A DNA stretch of 64,000 bases, from assembly GCA_918807975.1 (NCBI GenBank), contig OU964918.1, positions 37,680,477-37,744,476 on the forward strand. The letters are read 5' to 3'. Source of the stretch: Aplidium turbinatum (taxonomy: Eukaryota; Chordata; Ascidiacea; Aplousobranchia; Polyclinidae). A program made the translations under genes and the position numbers. Within the stretch, counting starts at the first letter, position 1. Each line of letters opens with the position of its first letter. The notes beneath the pieces were generated by a model. The model was not told the origin of the DNA, did no database searches, and saw only the letters and a program-made list of their open reading frames with translations. Shown piece after piece: positions 1-11,200 of the stretch.

Positions 1-516
1 ATTTTATAACGTAGACCTACGCATTATACAAGAACAGCCTTCAGGAGATATATCCGATTCTTTGCATTTGCATCAGAATTATTCTAACCGACCACACCAG
101 TTACTGTCGCCAGCGTTGAAAGGACCTTCAGCAGAATGAAACTGATCAAAAATATCCTGCGCTCAACCATGACAGATTTCTGCTTTCTGCTCTTGCAATT
201 ACCATCGAAAACAAGATTACCAGATCCCTCGACTATGACCCAGTACAATTTGCGCAGAACAAGGATCGAAAGAAGCGTTTTGCGTAATTATGGAATATAT
301 GTAGGCCCTACACACTGTCACTGACTCACTGTAGAGTGCATACAGTACACAGTGGTGGGCGCAGCTAATGTAAAAGTTAGTTTTCAACAAAAAAATCAGC
401 GGATTTCCAATAAATTTACTTTCGCTAAGGAGTCCGCTAAAATTTCTAAATATTAACAGAAATGCTAATCCACTAATCAAAGCGTTAGCTTCGCTAATTA
501 GCGGAACTATGCCCTC
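1..516 (+). mobile_element. hAT transposon remnant, 3' part (cut by window edge)
   Basis: Positions about 98-180 translate to PVTVASVERTFSRMKLIKN and on to a RSTM motif, the C-terminal dimerisation region of hAT transposases. A frameshift near 180 moves the match to the next frame, which reads SALAITIENKI and then a LDYD motif as in the family's C-terminus. The sequence around 400-516 repeats GCTAA/TTAGC words and ends in gccctct, which looks like a hAT 3' terminus, but the partner end lies outside the window. Non-functional. Confidence 0.65.
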
Positions 517-1225
517 TACTATGTATACATAATATAAACCCTGCATGTTGTGTAAAATAAATACCACACTCCAGTTTCTGCGTTGTAAGGGGCCCCGGAC
601 TTATGTTCGGAGGGGGCCACGTTCTTTGTTGCTACGGCCATGGTGCTCCGGTATACCGTCCTTAATTTGAAAAAGATTGCCGACCTCTGCCTGACAGTGC
701 TCCCCTACAAAGAGTGCGTTTTTAAGTTGCGGCTTTCTAATGTGTTAGTCTCATGATATTCTCTCGTTTTCGTGAACCCTACTTTTTCCCAGTAGCCTAG
801 TTTATGTTTCTATTTCTTTCTTAAACCTGGTATTATGACTTATTTTTTCTCACATTAGTATTATTTTGCTCAGAAATTAAACTCTATAACGGGATAAAAT
901 CTCCTAAAAATCTATAACTATGTGTGACATAGTCTAAACGATTTCACAAATAAGTCAAACTCAAGTGCTTGCCGGGAAGTGCCATTGGAATGGAGTTAAT
1001 ACGATTTATTTTATATTGTTGGATATGCGTCGCGGTTGTGAAAATTTATTTGGTGCCTTGATGCTGTCTGGCAACACTTCTTCAAATCGAAATCAAACTT
1101 ACCGTATTCAGTATCTGGTCTCTGTGGATACAAATCATAAGGATAGGTTTATGAGTTTGTAAGGTGGTTTAAGATTGTCAAAGTGCTTTTGTGATGTGAG
1201 ATAACAAACACTTTTAGAGTAGGAA
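517..1225. other. Intergenic region upstream of BAP1
   Basis: No gene is recognised. The region must hold the promoter and 5' leader of the BAP1 gene, but I see no convincing TATA box or initiator. A 65-codon open frame at 965-1162 has no recognisable content and is probably chance. Confidence 0.5.
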
Positions 1226-4200
1226 ATGTCACAAATTCCAGTTGGAGGTTGGAAGGAGCTTGAAAGTGATCCTGGTTTATTCACTTTGCTTGTAGAAGAT
1301 TTTGGAGTGAAAGGTGTACAGGTAGAAGAAGTGTATGATCTTCAAGAACCTATTCAAGGAAAAGTTTATGGTTTCATTTTCTTATTTAAATGGAGTGAAG
1401 TTGGAAGATCAAGACGTAAAGTCCAAACTAGTCCTGATGAACCCTTTTGCACAGATGAGGATGTTGTAAATGGTATGTTTTTTGCTCATCAATTAATTCC
1501 CAATTCCTGTGCCACTCATGCATTGTTGAGTGTACTTCTCAATTGCGAAGATATTGAGCTTGGTGACCTGATTACTCGTTTACAGGTAATGTATTTTAGA
1601 TGGTTAATGATTATATCAGAGATGGGCATCCACTATGGATGCAACCTATTTCTTCCCCTGAACACTTTGTCCCCTGATTCCATCCCCTGAAAAAATCAAG
1701 AAAAAAAATAGAACATAGCCAATAATAAAAATAGAGCAGTGCCAAAGTCTTTGATCAGAGTTTAGGCAAAATTTTTCTATTTTAAGTGCTGCTGAATGAA
1801 GAGTTGTCCTTGAAATCCAAGAATTGAACTAGCATTGCTTGATCTTGTGATTTCATTTTAGGGGATGAACGAGAGACAAGTTGTTTAAGTGTCGAAGTAT
1901 ATGTTATCCATGATTATCACTTGAGTGCTTAGGGATAGCCTGCAGTGTTATACATGTTAAGGTGAGGCAAAGGTTGTACATATTGGCAGTATCTTGTCTG
2001 TTGCACTGTTGAGTTGAATGCAATAATTATCCATTAACAATACCTTTAATTCATTGGTGTTACTCAGTGATTTAGTAAAGTATCCATATCACAATGAAAT
2101 TTCAGTTAGGCCTGGCTTGTTGGACTTACCTTTTTGATTAAGTTATACCAGTTTGTAGCTTCATTGAGGTTGTTTCATTATTTTTGTTATTGAGGCCAAA
2201 AGTAGAGCTCAACCGATATATCGGTCAGCTGATATGTATCGGCCGATATCAGGTGTAGCCGATATATTGTATTGGCTGTTTTTCGCCGATAAACATCGGA
2301 CAGCAAAAGCACACTTAAACCCAGCCATACATGTCTTTAGAAGAAACACAAGTTGCTCAAACATGCTTGCATAGCACGAACAATTGTTGCAAAAATATAA
2401 TTTCCCGCTCATTCTAGTGCGCGCAAGCCGCGCATCTAGAAAATGTTAATACTGTATCCCTTAGCTTCCATTCAAGCAGGAAAACTTTTGAGTTTTACGT
2501 TGCTTCAACGATTGATGACATTGAATCAGTGTAACAAAGGTGAATTTTTTGCTAAGAATTGATGGGAGTACCGGTGTAGGCTACTTCTACACTAACCACG
2601 CGTAGGGATAGGCAATTCAGAATAATTCACTACCGTATTCCAGAATTATTCTGGAATACTAAACCGAATCCAGAATCGAATCCAGAATACCGAATCCTAT
2701 TAACTTCCAGGCTCCAGCAATGCAAAAAGTAAAAAATTTCAGACGCAAAAGCTACACAATCAAAGCAATAAACACCTCTAAATTTCACCAGAATTTTTAA
2801 TGTGATATTTTCCCATCTGGCAACGCTGAGCCGGAGCGCAGCTTGGTTAACGTCAAGCCCGCATGGGAAAAGCATCGCTCGGAAGATGCTAATGTGGCAG
2901 GAATGCTGAGATATTTCAGAGCCAACTCCTTTAGCAGGGGCATCTGCTCAATGTTGTTACGCCTACCAGTCAAACTATCGCAGAGTCGCATACGCACGTG
3001 GATTGAAAAAAAGCATTGCACGATTGTGCATGTGTACAAAGCGTGAAGAAAATTGCGCGCTTAGTTTCTTTGATTGCTCATGCGAGCGAGTGACGTAGGG
3101 TTGCATGCGCCGTGCGCGCACAACGCGTGCAAAATGTTTTTGAAAGTGCGGAACTGCGGATGGTGTCAGTGCAAAGAAAAAAGTGAGTAAACCACATTTT
3201 TTTCAGTTCACTGTCTCAAGCTGAAAGCTTGCACAAGACTTATATATATCTTTAAAACCGAATCTTATTACCCGGTTTTATTACCGTTTTGGATTCGGAT
3301 AGTGTAGGATCCGAATCCTTCTGGATTCGGTATTCTGAATTGCCCATCCCTAACCACGCGCAACTTATTTCAAGTCTTATGTCACAATGTCTGGCTTTGA
3401 TCTCCGAGTGATATTGATAAGGCAAGATTCGTTACAAAATTACATCATACGAGTAGGCTATCACAGCAAGATGCAGCAAAATTTGTCAAGTTTTGGTATT
3501 ACAGTAAGAAAGAAAAGGCCCAGGGAAAGTTAACTTTCGCTCACATGACATGCAAAAATAAACCCAAAGAAAAAATCCTAGTGAAACTTTGCACAGAAGA
3601 AAATAGTAGCATCATTGTAGAAGTTTTCCAACCCGTGCCCAGAGCATTGTGACGCAAGAAGCTACACGACCTCGTTCGGTGGAAGTTAATCAGTTATGCG
3701 GCGTATTGCAGCTACTCTGCTACAGTGCTACACGGCGCTTTGACTTTCCAAGCGCACCTCGTTGGTCTGATGAAAGCCTTCGCTGAAATTTTAAAAAGCC
3801 TTCCAAACCGTAGCCATAGCTCTTAAATGACGAAGAATTCAGACTGGACACGTTTGTCTGCCGTCAGCAAAAACGAATTTCAAGGCCTGGGTTGTTTCAT
3901 TTTTGTTTGGTGTTTTTTTGTGATTAGTGTTAAGAATGATTTTTCCATTACAGCAACTAATGCATAAACTTTCTTGACTGGTTTGTTGCTTAATAACTTT
4001 GTTGGTAACAAATTTTTCGTAGCTGATATATATCGGCCTAATTTTTTATAAATATCGGTATCGGCCTGAAAAGGTGATATCGGTCAAGCTTTAGCCAAAA
4101 GCAAAGAAGTGACATGTACTTAAAGAAATTCTAAAAGTTCTGGTTTAAGTCATATATATGTATGTATATACTTATTTTGGGTTTATTTACAGATGGATAC

Positions 4201-5323
4201 AAAAAACTTCAATCCAGAAATGAAAGGCTTTGCGATTGGAAACATTCCCGAGCTGGCTTCAGCTCACAGTAAACATGCTCGGCCTGAAACCAATCCATTG
4301 TCAGATGCACTGCAAAATAAACCAAATGGAATAACTCCTTCAATACGAACAATGGAAGCTTTTCATTATACTTGCTACCTTCCGTTAAATAAACATTTGT
4401 TTGAATTAGATGGGCTGAAGCCATTCCCAATCGATCATGGCCCATTACCTGAGAATGAATCTTGGCATGATATGGCAAGGCAAGTTATGACCTCCAGAAT
4501 TAGTATGGCGACTGGCGGAGAACAGAGTCATGACATTCGTTACAACCTAATGGCTGTTGTTCCATGTCAAGTGCAGCATTACACAAAGCGATTACGTGAC
4601 TTGAAGTCTTGTCTTGCGGAAGCAAAAACTGCCACTTTAATTACAGCGAGGTCATTAAACTTGGATAAAGCAGAACTTGAAAGGTTAGATCAAGCATTAT
4701 CAAAGCACAAGGATATGGTTGCAGAAACATTGAACAATTCATCTCTCACATCGAGTGATGTAGACAATAACAATCTTCAACAGGAAGAGAAGAAAAATGA
4801 TTCTTCCGAAAAGTTGAGTTCGTCACTGAAAAACTTGCCTGATGTTCCATACGAAATTGAAGAACAACTTGCAAAAGAAAATGGAAAACCTGCATATCCT
4901 GAAGACTTGGACGGTTTGTTGGCATTTTTCTCCAAACAAGATCTTGTGGCTTATGTTGAACAGAGCTTACCTGTCATACTTACGGACATTGATTCCCCCA
5001 ATCATGTTGATAAAGTAAGTCAAAAATTAGTGATAAAGTTCGACAGTATTTGGAATGCTGTGAAAGCAATATCATGCATCGAAAAAGATATTGAAGCTTG
5101 CAAGAACTCTCTGAAAGAAGAAATTGAAAAAAGAGAAAAATATAAAATTGATGATGCTCGACGGGCTCATGATTATGTTCCTTTCATTAGCTTGTTTCTG
5201 GCAATGCTTGAGGAGCGCAATGTACTTTCAACGTTACTTGATCAAAACTTATTAATTCGGAAACGACAAACTATTCCAGTTAATCGAAATTTGAAACAAA
5301 AGAAAAAAAGAAGGAAAAGATAA
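1226..5323 (+). CDS. BAP1: Ubiquitin carboxyl-terminal hydrolase BAP1/Calypso (2 exons)
   Basis: Exons 1226-1585 and 4193-5323 (stop included) join in phase 0 across a GT-AG intron (TTTACAG|gtaatg, tttacag|ATGGAT), giving 496 residues. The UCH fold comes first: [20 protein letters not shown], oxyanion Gln89, nucleophile Cys95 in [14 protein letters not shown], His178 in [11 protein letters not shown] and Asp193 in [15 protein letters not shown]. The C-terminal ULD-like helices ([20 protein letters not shown]) and a basic tail ending KKKKRRKR match BAP1, not UCHL5. In flies and mammals this enzyme works with ASX/ASXL in the PR-DUB complex to remove ubiquitin from histone H2A Lys119, in the nucleus. 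Human BAP1 has 729 residues. This one lacks most of the middle region and I find no HCF1-binding NHNY motif, so it resembles fly Calypso. An AATAAA at about 5454 could be the poly(A) signal. Confidence 0.95.
1586..2194 (+). other. BAP1 intron, left part, with a diffuse repeat
   Basis: Intron sequence. Positions about 1636-1790 (ggatgcaacctat, cccctgaaaaaatcaag, gccaaagtctttgatca) resemble 26585-26745 (gggatgcaacctag, ccctgaaaagatcaag, gccaaagtcgctgatcg), so both are probably decayed copies of one dispersed repeat. Nothing else is recognised. Confidence 0.4.
2203..4093. mobile_element. hAT non-autonomous element with CCGATAT-rich ends
   Basis: The element is flanked by the exact 8-bp target duplication GCCAAAAG at 2195-2202 and 4094-4101. 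Its inverted ends are TAGAGCTCAACCGATAT and the complement of ATATCGGTCAAGCTTTA, followed on each side by subterminal CCGATA/TATCGG words. An 8-bp duplication with such ends indicates the hAT superfamily. The core at about 2368-3889 closely matches the element at 48755-49694 and ends with that family's right terminus (caaggcctg), so this copy carries a second element inside it. A third hAT piece sits at 2603-3352. It lies in the BAP1 intron and has no coding capacity. Confidence 0.85.
2603..3352 (-). mobile_element. Nested hAT element (750 bp) with transposase fragment
   Basis: Exact 8-bp target duplication ACCACGCG at 2595-2602 and 3353-3360. The 22-bp ends TAGGGATAGGCAATTCAGAATA and the complement of tattctgaattgcccatcccta differ by one base. 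On the minus strand, 2797-3039 reads [20 protein letters not shown] and a CFSHAG motif, the hAT C-terminal dimerisation domain, so this is a deletion copy keeping the transposase tail. The related element at 48755 lacks this insertion at the equivalent site. Confidence 0.9.
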
Positions 5324-6563
5324 CAAATGCTTCTGTTTTCTATTAGCCTACTATATAATTTTTTAAACTAACCTAAAAAGGAAGGATCATTATCCTGCCT
5401 ATGGATATCAAGTGCATTTTAGTGGAAACAGTGCTTTGTTTAACATTTCCAGAATAAATGTATTTAGGTTATTTTTTGTGACTTTAACATAATCAAAGTT
5501 TATATAATTTGCTATGCTTTTTGTTGTTCACTTGTTACATGTATCTATCATCGGTGTTAACTCATGAATGCTAAATTTCATTTAGCAATATGATTAAGAG
5601 TTAGTAGATCAAGTGCCAATATTATCTATGGTAAATTTTTAAAAAACGCATAACATTACGTAAACAATGTATGTTGTGTAAACATAGCTGTTGTCAAGAA
5701 TGCATTATTTTTCTTGCACCAAGTTATGTTACTTGAATTTTGGACAACGTTTTTATGCCAACCGCTGCAACAAAAGTCTCTTATTTTTTTTCATTTTATT
5801 TCCTCTTAACTTGATTCACTTTTTTGGATGTGCTGTGATCACTTTGTCCGTTTATGTTTTACTGTACATTTTAGTCTTGAACACACAGAACGTAATGTCT
5901 GCATTCTGTGTGCTATCTTTTTCTTAGTATCTGCCCTTTGCCATTATACTATTGTACGACACAATGGCTTGTGGTGTTTGATGTGATATTCGAAAATAGG
6001 TAAATAACACATTTGGAATTGTTGCAAATTATACCACAGATTACTTGCTCACTTGTTATACATTTTTTAAAAGTTAAAATACTTGTTATTATATATATAT
6101 TGTACTTTTAACGTTTCTGCATACTTACTATGAATGGGTTTTTCATTACCGGTACTGTAACTGGTAAAACTTACTACTTATTTTGAGTGGACATTTAACA
6201 ATGTATGACTGAGTAGAAACCGAACTGCAAACTCAATCAATTTGTGAAATATTTATAAGTCCAGTCCTAGTTCAGGTGTTATGTATTTTCATTTCTTGCG
6301 AGTCCATGGTTTTCTATCAGTTTCAAAATTTTGTTCTGCAAAATGTTAAGTGTTTCGTATTAGTCTGCAAGTTTTTATTGAAGCATTATGGTTAACCATG
6401 TGTATTTATTGCAGATCATCTTAAAATCTTCTCAACTGATACCATCAGTTTAAACAGTGTGTAATTGACAAACAGTAGTAGTAAAAAGTAGCCTAGGCCT
6501 GTGTTCACTGAGAAACATCATTTTTGTGGTGTTGGTTGCTAAAATTTGCTGTCGCTTTCCAAG
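5324..6563 (+). other. BAP1-LIN52 intergenic region
   Basis: AT-rich sequence. The start is BAP1 3' UTR with AATAAA near 5454. I see no conserved coding sequence; the frame at 5691-5927 is hydrophobic and low in complexity and is probably chance. The LIN52 5' leader and promoter should lie in the last few hundred bases. Confidence 0.5.
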
Positions 6564-6911
6564 ATGGCTGGATCTGCAAACGAAAATGGTGATTTGGATC
6601 AGCAGTTGCTCAGTCTAGAAAAACTTGATAGGGCTTCACCCGACTTGTGGCCAGAACAAATGTCTGGTGTTGCTGACTTCATGTCAGTTTTAAAAAGTCC
6701 AATGCTTCCTAATTCTTCTCCTACTTGGACAGGAGAGCTAGAAGATGACATTGATATGTTGCAAGAATTTGGAAGCTTAACCACCGCTAATTTAATGGAA
6801 AAAGTAAGAGACTTACAAAACCTAGCATATCAGCTTGGTTTAGATGAATCAAAAGAAATGACTAGAGGAAAATTCTTGAACATTTTGGATAAACCTAAGC
6901 CTCATTCATAA
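6564..6911 (+). CDS. LIN52: LIN52, MuvB core / DREAM complex subunit
   Basis: A single-exon gene of 115 residues, the usual family size. LIN52 is a nuclear subunit of MuvB, which joins p130/p107-E2F in DREAM to repress cell-cycle genes in quiescence and joins B-MYB later in the cycle. The sequence keeps the LLSLEKL segment, equivalent to the LxSxExL pocket-protein-binding motif, and RASPDLWPEQ, which contains the serine phosphorylated by DYRK1A in humans (Ser28). The C-terminal half (DIDMLQEFGSLTTANLMEKV, then LQNLAYQLGLDESKEMTRGK and FLNIL) is nearly the vertebrate sequence. I chose the ATG at 6564 (context AAGATGG) over an in-frame ATG at 6546, because family conservation starts with MAG/MAS. 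There is no intron, unlike its neighbours, but no poly(A) remnant suggests a retrocopy. Confidence 0.95.
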   Translation: MAGSANENGDLDQQLLSLEKLDRASPDLWPEQMSGVADFMSVLKSPMLPNSSPTWTGELEDDIDMLQEFGSLTTANLMEKVRDLQNLAYQLGLDESKEMTRGKFLNILDKPKPHS

Positions 6912-8263
6912 CCATAACTGGTATGTGGTAATCTGAAAATGAACATCAGTTTTTACAATTACAATTCGAATCTTTCTATTTAATAATACAATTGTTTATT
7001 CCAGTGATGTGCAACATATAGATGACAGAGGTTGTACAGAATGCAGGGTATATTTGCAATGTTCTAATATACTTTTTAGTCACAATACAATTCACTGGAA
7101 AAAATTGGATTTTTGTTTAACTACCAGCTTTCACAAAATCTGTCCTTTGAATCTTGTTTGAGTAAAGAACCTTCAAGCAATCAAGAAGAAAAGCAAATCT
7201 GAAACACTCTCCTCTAAATTAAGACTGTGCTAATTAACCAAATGTGAAAAATACAGAGCTGATCAGCACATTCACTGCACTGATCATTGCCAGCATTCCA
7301 GTGACCAAAAGCAAATTAGAAAAAAATGCGGCATTGTCTACTTTAGAGATATAAATCGAATCCTACCGCCTGGTTTAATTGAAATTGTATCTACATGGGA
7401 TTCAGTATTGATTGCTCATTCTTGAGCACTATGTGTAATTTCTAATTGTTTTCTGTTACCAATTTTTTATAATATCGCTTGTATCATTACATATTTTTAT
7501 GAGTACAACTCGTTATTGCTTGTGTTATAAACTTTGCAATGTTTAATCCAACAGGCTTAGATGAGATAAAAAATTATAATTCGACAAATGAAGACGTGAT
7601 GCATGCACAATTGCACATTGTACGCAGCTAATTTTCTACTGGAACTCAAGTCTTGGTTTTGAATTCGTTTTATTGTTTGCCTGGTTGTGATCACAGGTTT
7701 TTGTGGTTGTTTTATTGTTTCAGTGCTTGTGACCTTATGGTGGTTATTGGCTATGCAACTGCTGTTTTGAATGGAAAATTTTATGAGTAAACACCTCAAC
7801 TATCGGCCTTTGCTGTTTATGAAAGTCACTTCCTTCATGAAATGTGGTTTAGTGGTACTTTTAACACAGTTATAAAAGCTTTGTGACGTAAAAACAAACA
7901 TGAGTTGAGACTGTTTCAACCCAACTGCAGAGTGCACAATCATTGCGTTGAGTTCATATCTACCGTTGTTTCCACAAGAGATGTAATAGGCTATTGATGT
8001 TTTGTATATTTGACATTTTGAAAATATCTTTTTCGTTTAAATCGAATTATTTTGGTAACAAAGTTGGTAGCCTATGTTGATATCAACCGGGATGTGCTAT
8101 GTAGTGTGAGTGAGCACATTTTTGAATACTGCTGTAGAAGCAAAAATATCTCTTCGTCTTTTAAAATATCGGTAACTTAAAGTTTTATAACCTGTTGCTT
8201 TTCAGGTTTATACAAGCTGATCTATTAGTAAATTCTATTGGTCTTGATGCGTTACCTTTTTAG
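6912..8263 (+). other. LIN52-DTD1 intergenic region
   Basis: AT-rich with no recognised gene or repeat. The minus-strand frame at 7557-7799 has no family resemblance. It should contain the LIN52 3' UTR and the DTD1 promoter and leader. Confidence 0.45.
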
Positions 8264-11200
8264 ATGAAGGCGATTGTTCAACGAGTGCTGAAAGCTAGCG
8301 TCACAGGTATGGCTGTAAGTTAATAGTGAAGTGATTATTTTATGTGTACACATTACCGCGCAGACAGCTATAATTTTTTTTCTTTTCATTGGCACTGTTG
8401 TATTGATATGCAATACTCGTACTGTGTGTATAACTGTATATATGTACACTTGTATATACTGTAAAAGTCTGCAGGGCAATTTCACGTGGACTTGTTGGCA
8501 CCCATTGCCACATGCTTTTAATTTGTTTCTTGTACAGTGGTGCAGTATACACTGTAGATTAGAATAGTACGCTAAACGGAAGCGTCGTCAAGCGTCAACA
8601 CGGAAACGTTGGTCGGAATGACCCGAATGTACTTTGAGAACACTAACAACGCTTTTTTGCAGTTTCAATAAAATATCCGTGTTTTGAGAACCCTTTCAAC
8701 AATAATGGTTGTTGTTGATATTTGGGAACAAATGATATATTTGATTTAATTACATTTAAAGGTTTTTGACACTTTACAAATCGTTCATACATAGCCTGAT
8801 TCTATTTTCAATATCATTGTTGTGAAAATTCTCTTCAAGGGATGTGATTTGTTTAGTTTTGTCTGTTTAAGTCTGTTTTTTTTTCGTGTAAAGTCTGATT
8901 TGTTGCCTGACTTGATTGCCTTCATTCTGCCAAAGTGGTGATCTGATCAAAGCACATTTCAGGAAAGTTTCATGCAAGGTCTCAACTTCAACCCCATATT
9001 TTTCTTAATTTTTGTTTGAAAAAATGTGAACATGAAAAGTCAATAAGTTCTTGATTTTATTTCAGTTGGTGATGAAGTAGTTGGATCAATAGGTCAAGGA
9101 ATTTGTGTTCTTTTGGGAATATCCAGAAATGACAGTCATAAAGACACAGAGTTTATGTGAGACAAGCTTTTATTTTGTGTTTGCGGAGTAACTAAAAGTT
9201 GGACTTCATGTTACTGGAAATTAATTGATTAATTACATTGCTCGGTTCTACCTAGAAACAAAGTCATTATTTTGTATTTGTTATTCCACGATCGTAATGT
9301 TTTTAACATTTGACCTTTTGTAACCTTCCATCATAGCTGTGGCCTTCAGTGGCTATATCCACATGTTGAATGATTTTTTAACAGCATTTCGAGTTTGTAT
9401 TTGTTGTAGCATTTTTTTTTTATCTTACATTAAGAAAAAGAAGAAACTTTGAATTGTCCATCTTGGTGCTTGTTTTGTAGCCAACCAGGAAATAACTTGG
9501 TTTCGTTTACTTTCCGATTCGGCTAATCCGATTCGGCTAATCCGATTCGGCTAGTCCGATTCGGCGAGTTCCCTATTCGGCGAGAGCCTTTTTCGGCGAG
9601 TGCCCTATTCGGCGAGTTTTTGAAATTTTATTTTTGAAAGGGAATTATCGAGTACCGGAGCCTAACTGTTTTCACATCGTTTTAACGTCGCTGAACGTGC
9701 AGAAAGGAATAAAAATAAAATGTTTGAACTATTAAAATTCGTCATGTCAGTTCAGTTGTTTTTATTTCTGACCATCATATCAAAAACAATACACGTCAAC
9801 ATAGCAAAGGTAGAAGCGACAAAACGCGAACGCTAAAACGTGCTTGAATTCGTCATGCCCGTTCAGTTGTTTTTAAGGTAGAAGCGACAAAACGCGAACG
9901 TTAAAACGTGCTTGTGACCGAAGTAAGTTATTGAGTTGAAAGAAATTTGGCACGGTCGCAACACCTTCAGAAAAATTTAAGATGTGAAGGGAAAATAAAA
10001 AAAATAAAATGTTACAAAAAAAATCATGTTTATATATTATATCTATAAATTAGTACTTTTGAATAGTTAAAATGATTAGTTTGGATCAACAAATGTGTGG
10101 CCTACAGCTTGGATTGAAAGTAAACTATCGGGTACTGTAGCCTAGTTATCCCTACCAGCAAAAATTTGTTCCAAGAACCCAGTTAGCCTAACAGTTCATT
10201 TTTACATTGTAGTAACAGAATGAAAAGGCTAACCAAATGTGTGGCCTATCGTTTTAACGTCGCTGAACGTTGAAATCGTGTAGAAAAGAGAAGTTTGATG
10301 ACTAGGATACGTTGCAAGCCTTAAAGCAGCCGGCGGCCATCGCGGCCATGGCCGCTAAGTAGTGCTTGAATGACCGCCTGTGCTACCTCCTCCGTCGGCC
10401 AAGTTTGGCCGCCGGTTTCTTCTAGCCAATTATTTAATTTCGCAATAGAATGATCGTGGATTAAATGTCGAAAATATGTAGTATCAAAGAGTGACGCAGA
10501 ATTAGGTCAGCGCGTCATAGTCACTACTGTTGTATTGAATATATCCAGCTGCGATCACCAGCGCTGTAAGTCTTGTTTGCAATTCCCGATGTTTATTTTA
10601 ACGAAGTGTTAATCCGAAGTGCTAATTTACATCGGCTGGCAATATTGTCGTTTTTATATCGATTCAATGTTGTCGGACATTGAATTGTTGTAAAAAAGGA
10701 GAACTAGGTTAGTTGACTCCGTGGGTAAAACACGTGTCTTCATAGTTGAGAACGCTGTGGGTTGGTGACTTCACACCCTCAATGGTGACATCACAACGGA
10801 ATAAATGGTCAGGTTTTATGAAGGGCGGTATGCAGTTGAAACAATTTACTGAGTTGCGAGCAGTTAAAACAATTTAGCGTCGTTAGATGGTCCCGCAATA
10901 CCGGATTACAATCCCGATATTAAAGCATCTAATGCGTGGTACAACGATTCTATTGCAGGACGTCGCCCAGACTTCAACAACGCTAGGTGATCATTTTAAC
11001 ATTGTTGCAAGTTTAATGCTATTTACTTGTGCTATCGTTATTGTATTTTGGCCTCCAAGCACGCAGATTTGGCCGCCGAGAAGGAGCTCTCGGTAGGCCA
11101 CGATGGCTGCCGGAAAAAAACACGAGTTTTAAGGCCTGCGTTGAAACTGAGAAACATTCACAGAAGCCCTTCGATACGTTGCATTTTTAAGATAATGTAT

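Noticed and set aside
217-567. 116-codon minus-strand ORF
   Set aside because: It is antisense to a recognisable hAT transposase fragment and has no family features.
5691-5927. Hydrophobic 78-codon ORF
   Set aside because: T-rich sequence naturally reads as Phe/Leu; no conservation recognised.
6546-6563. Upstream ATG for LIN52
   Set aside because: The extra six residues are not conserved; the second ATG has the better context and matches the family start.
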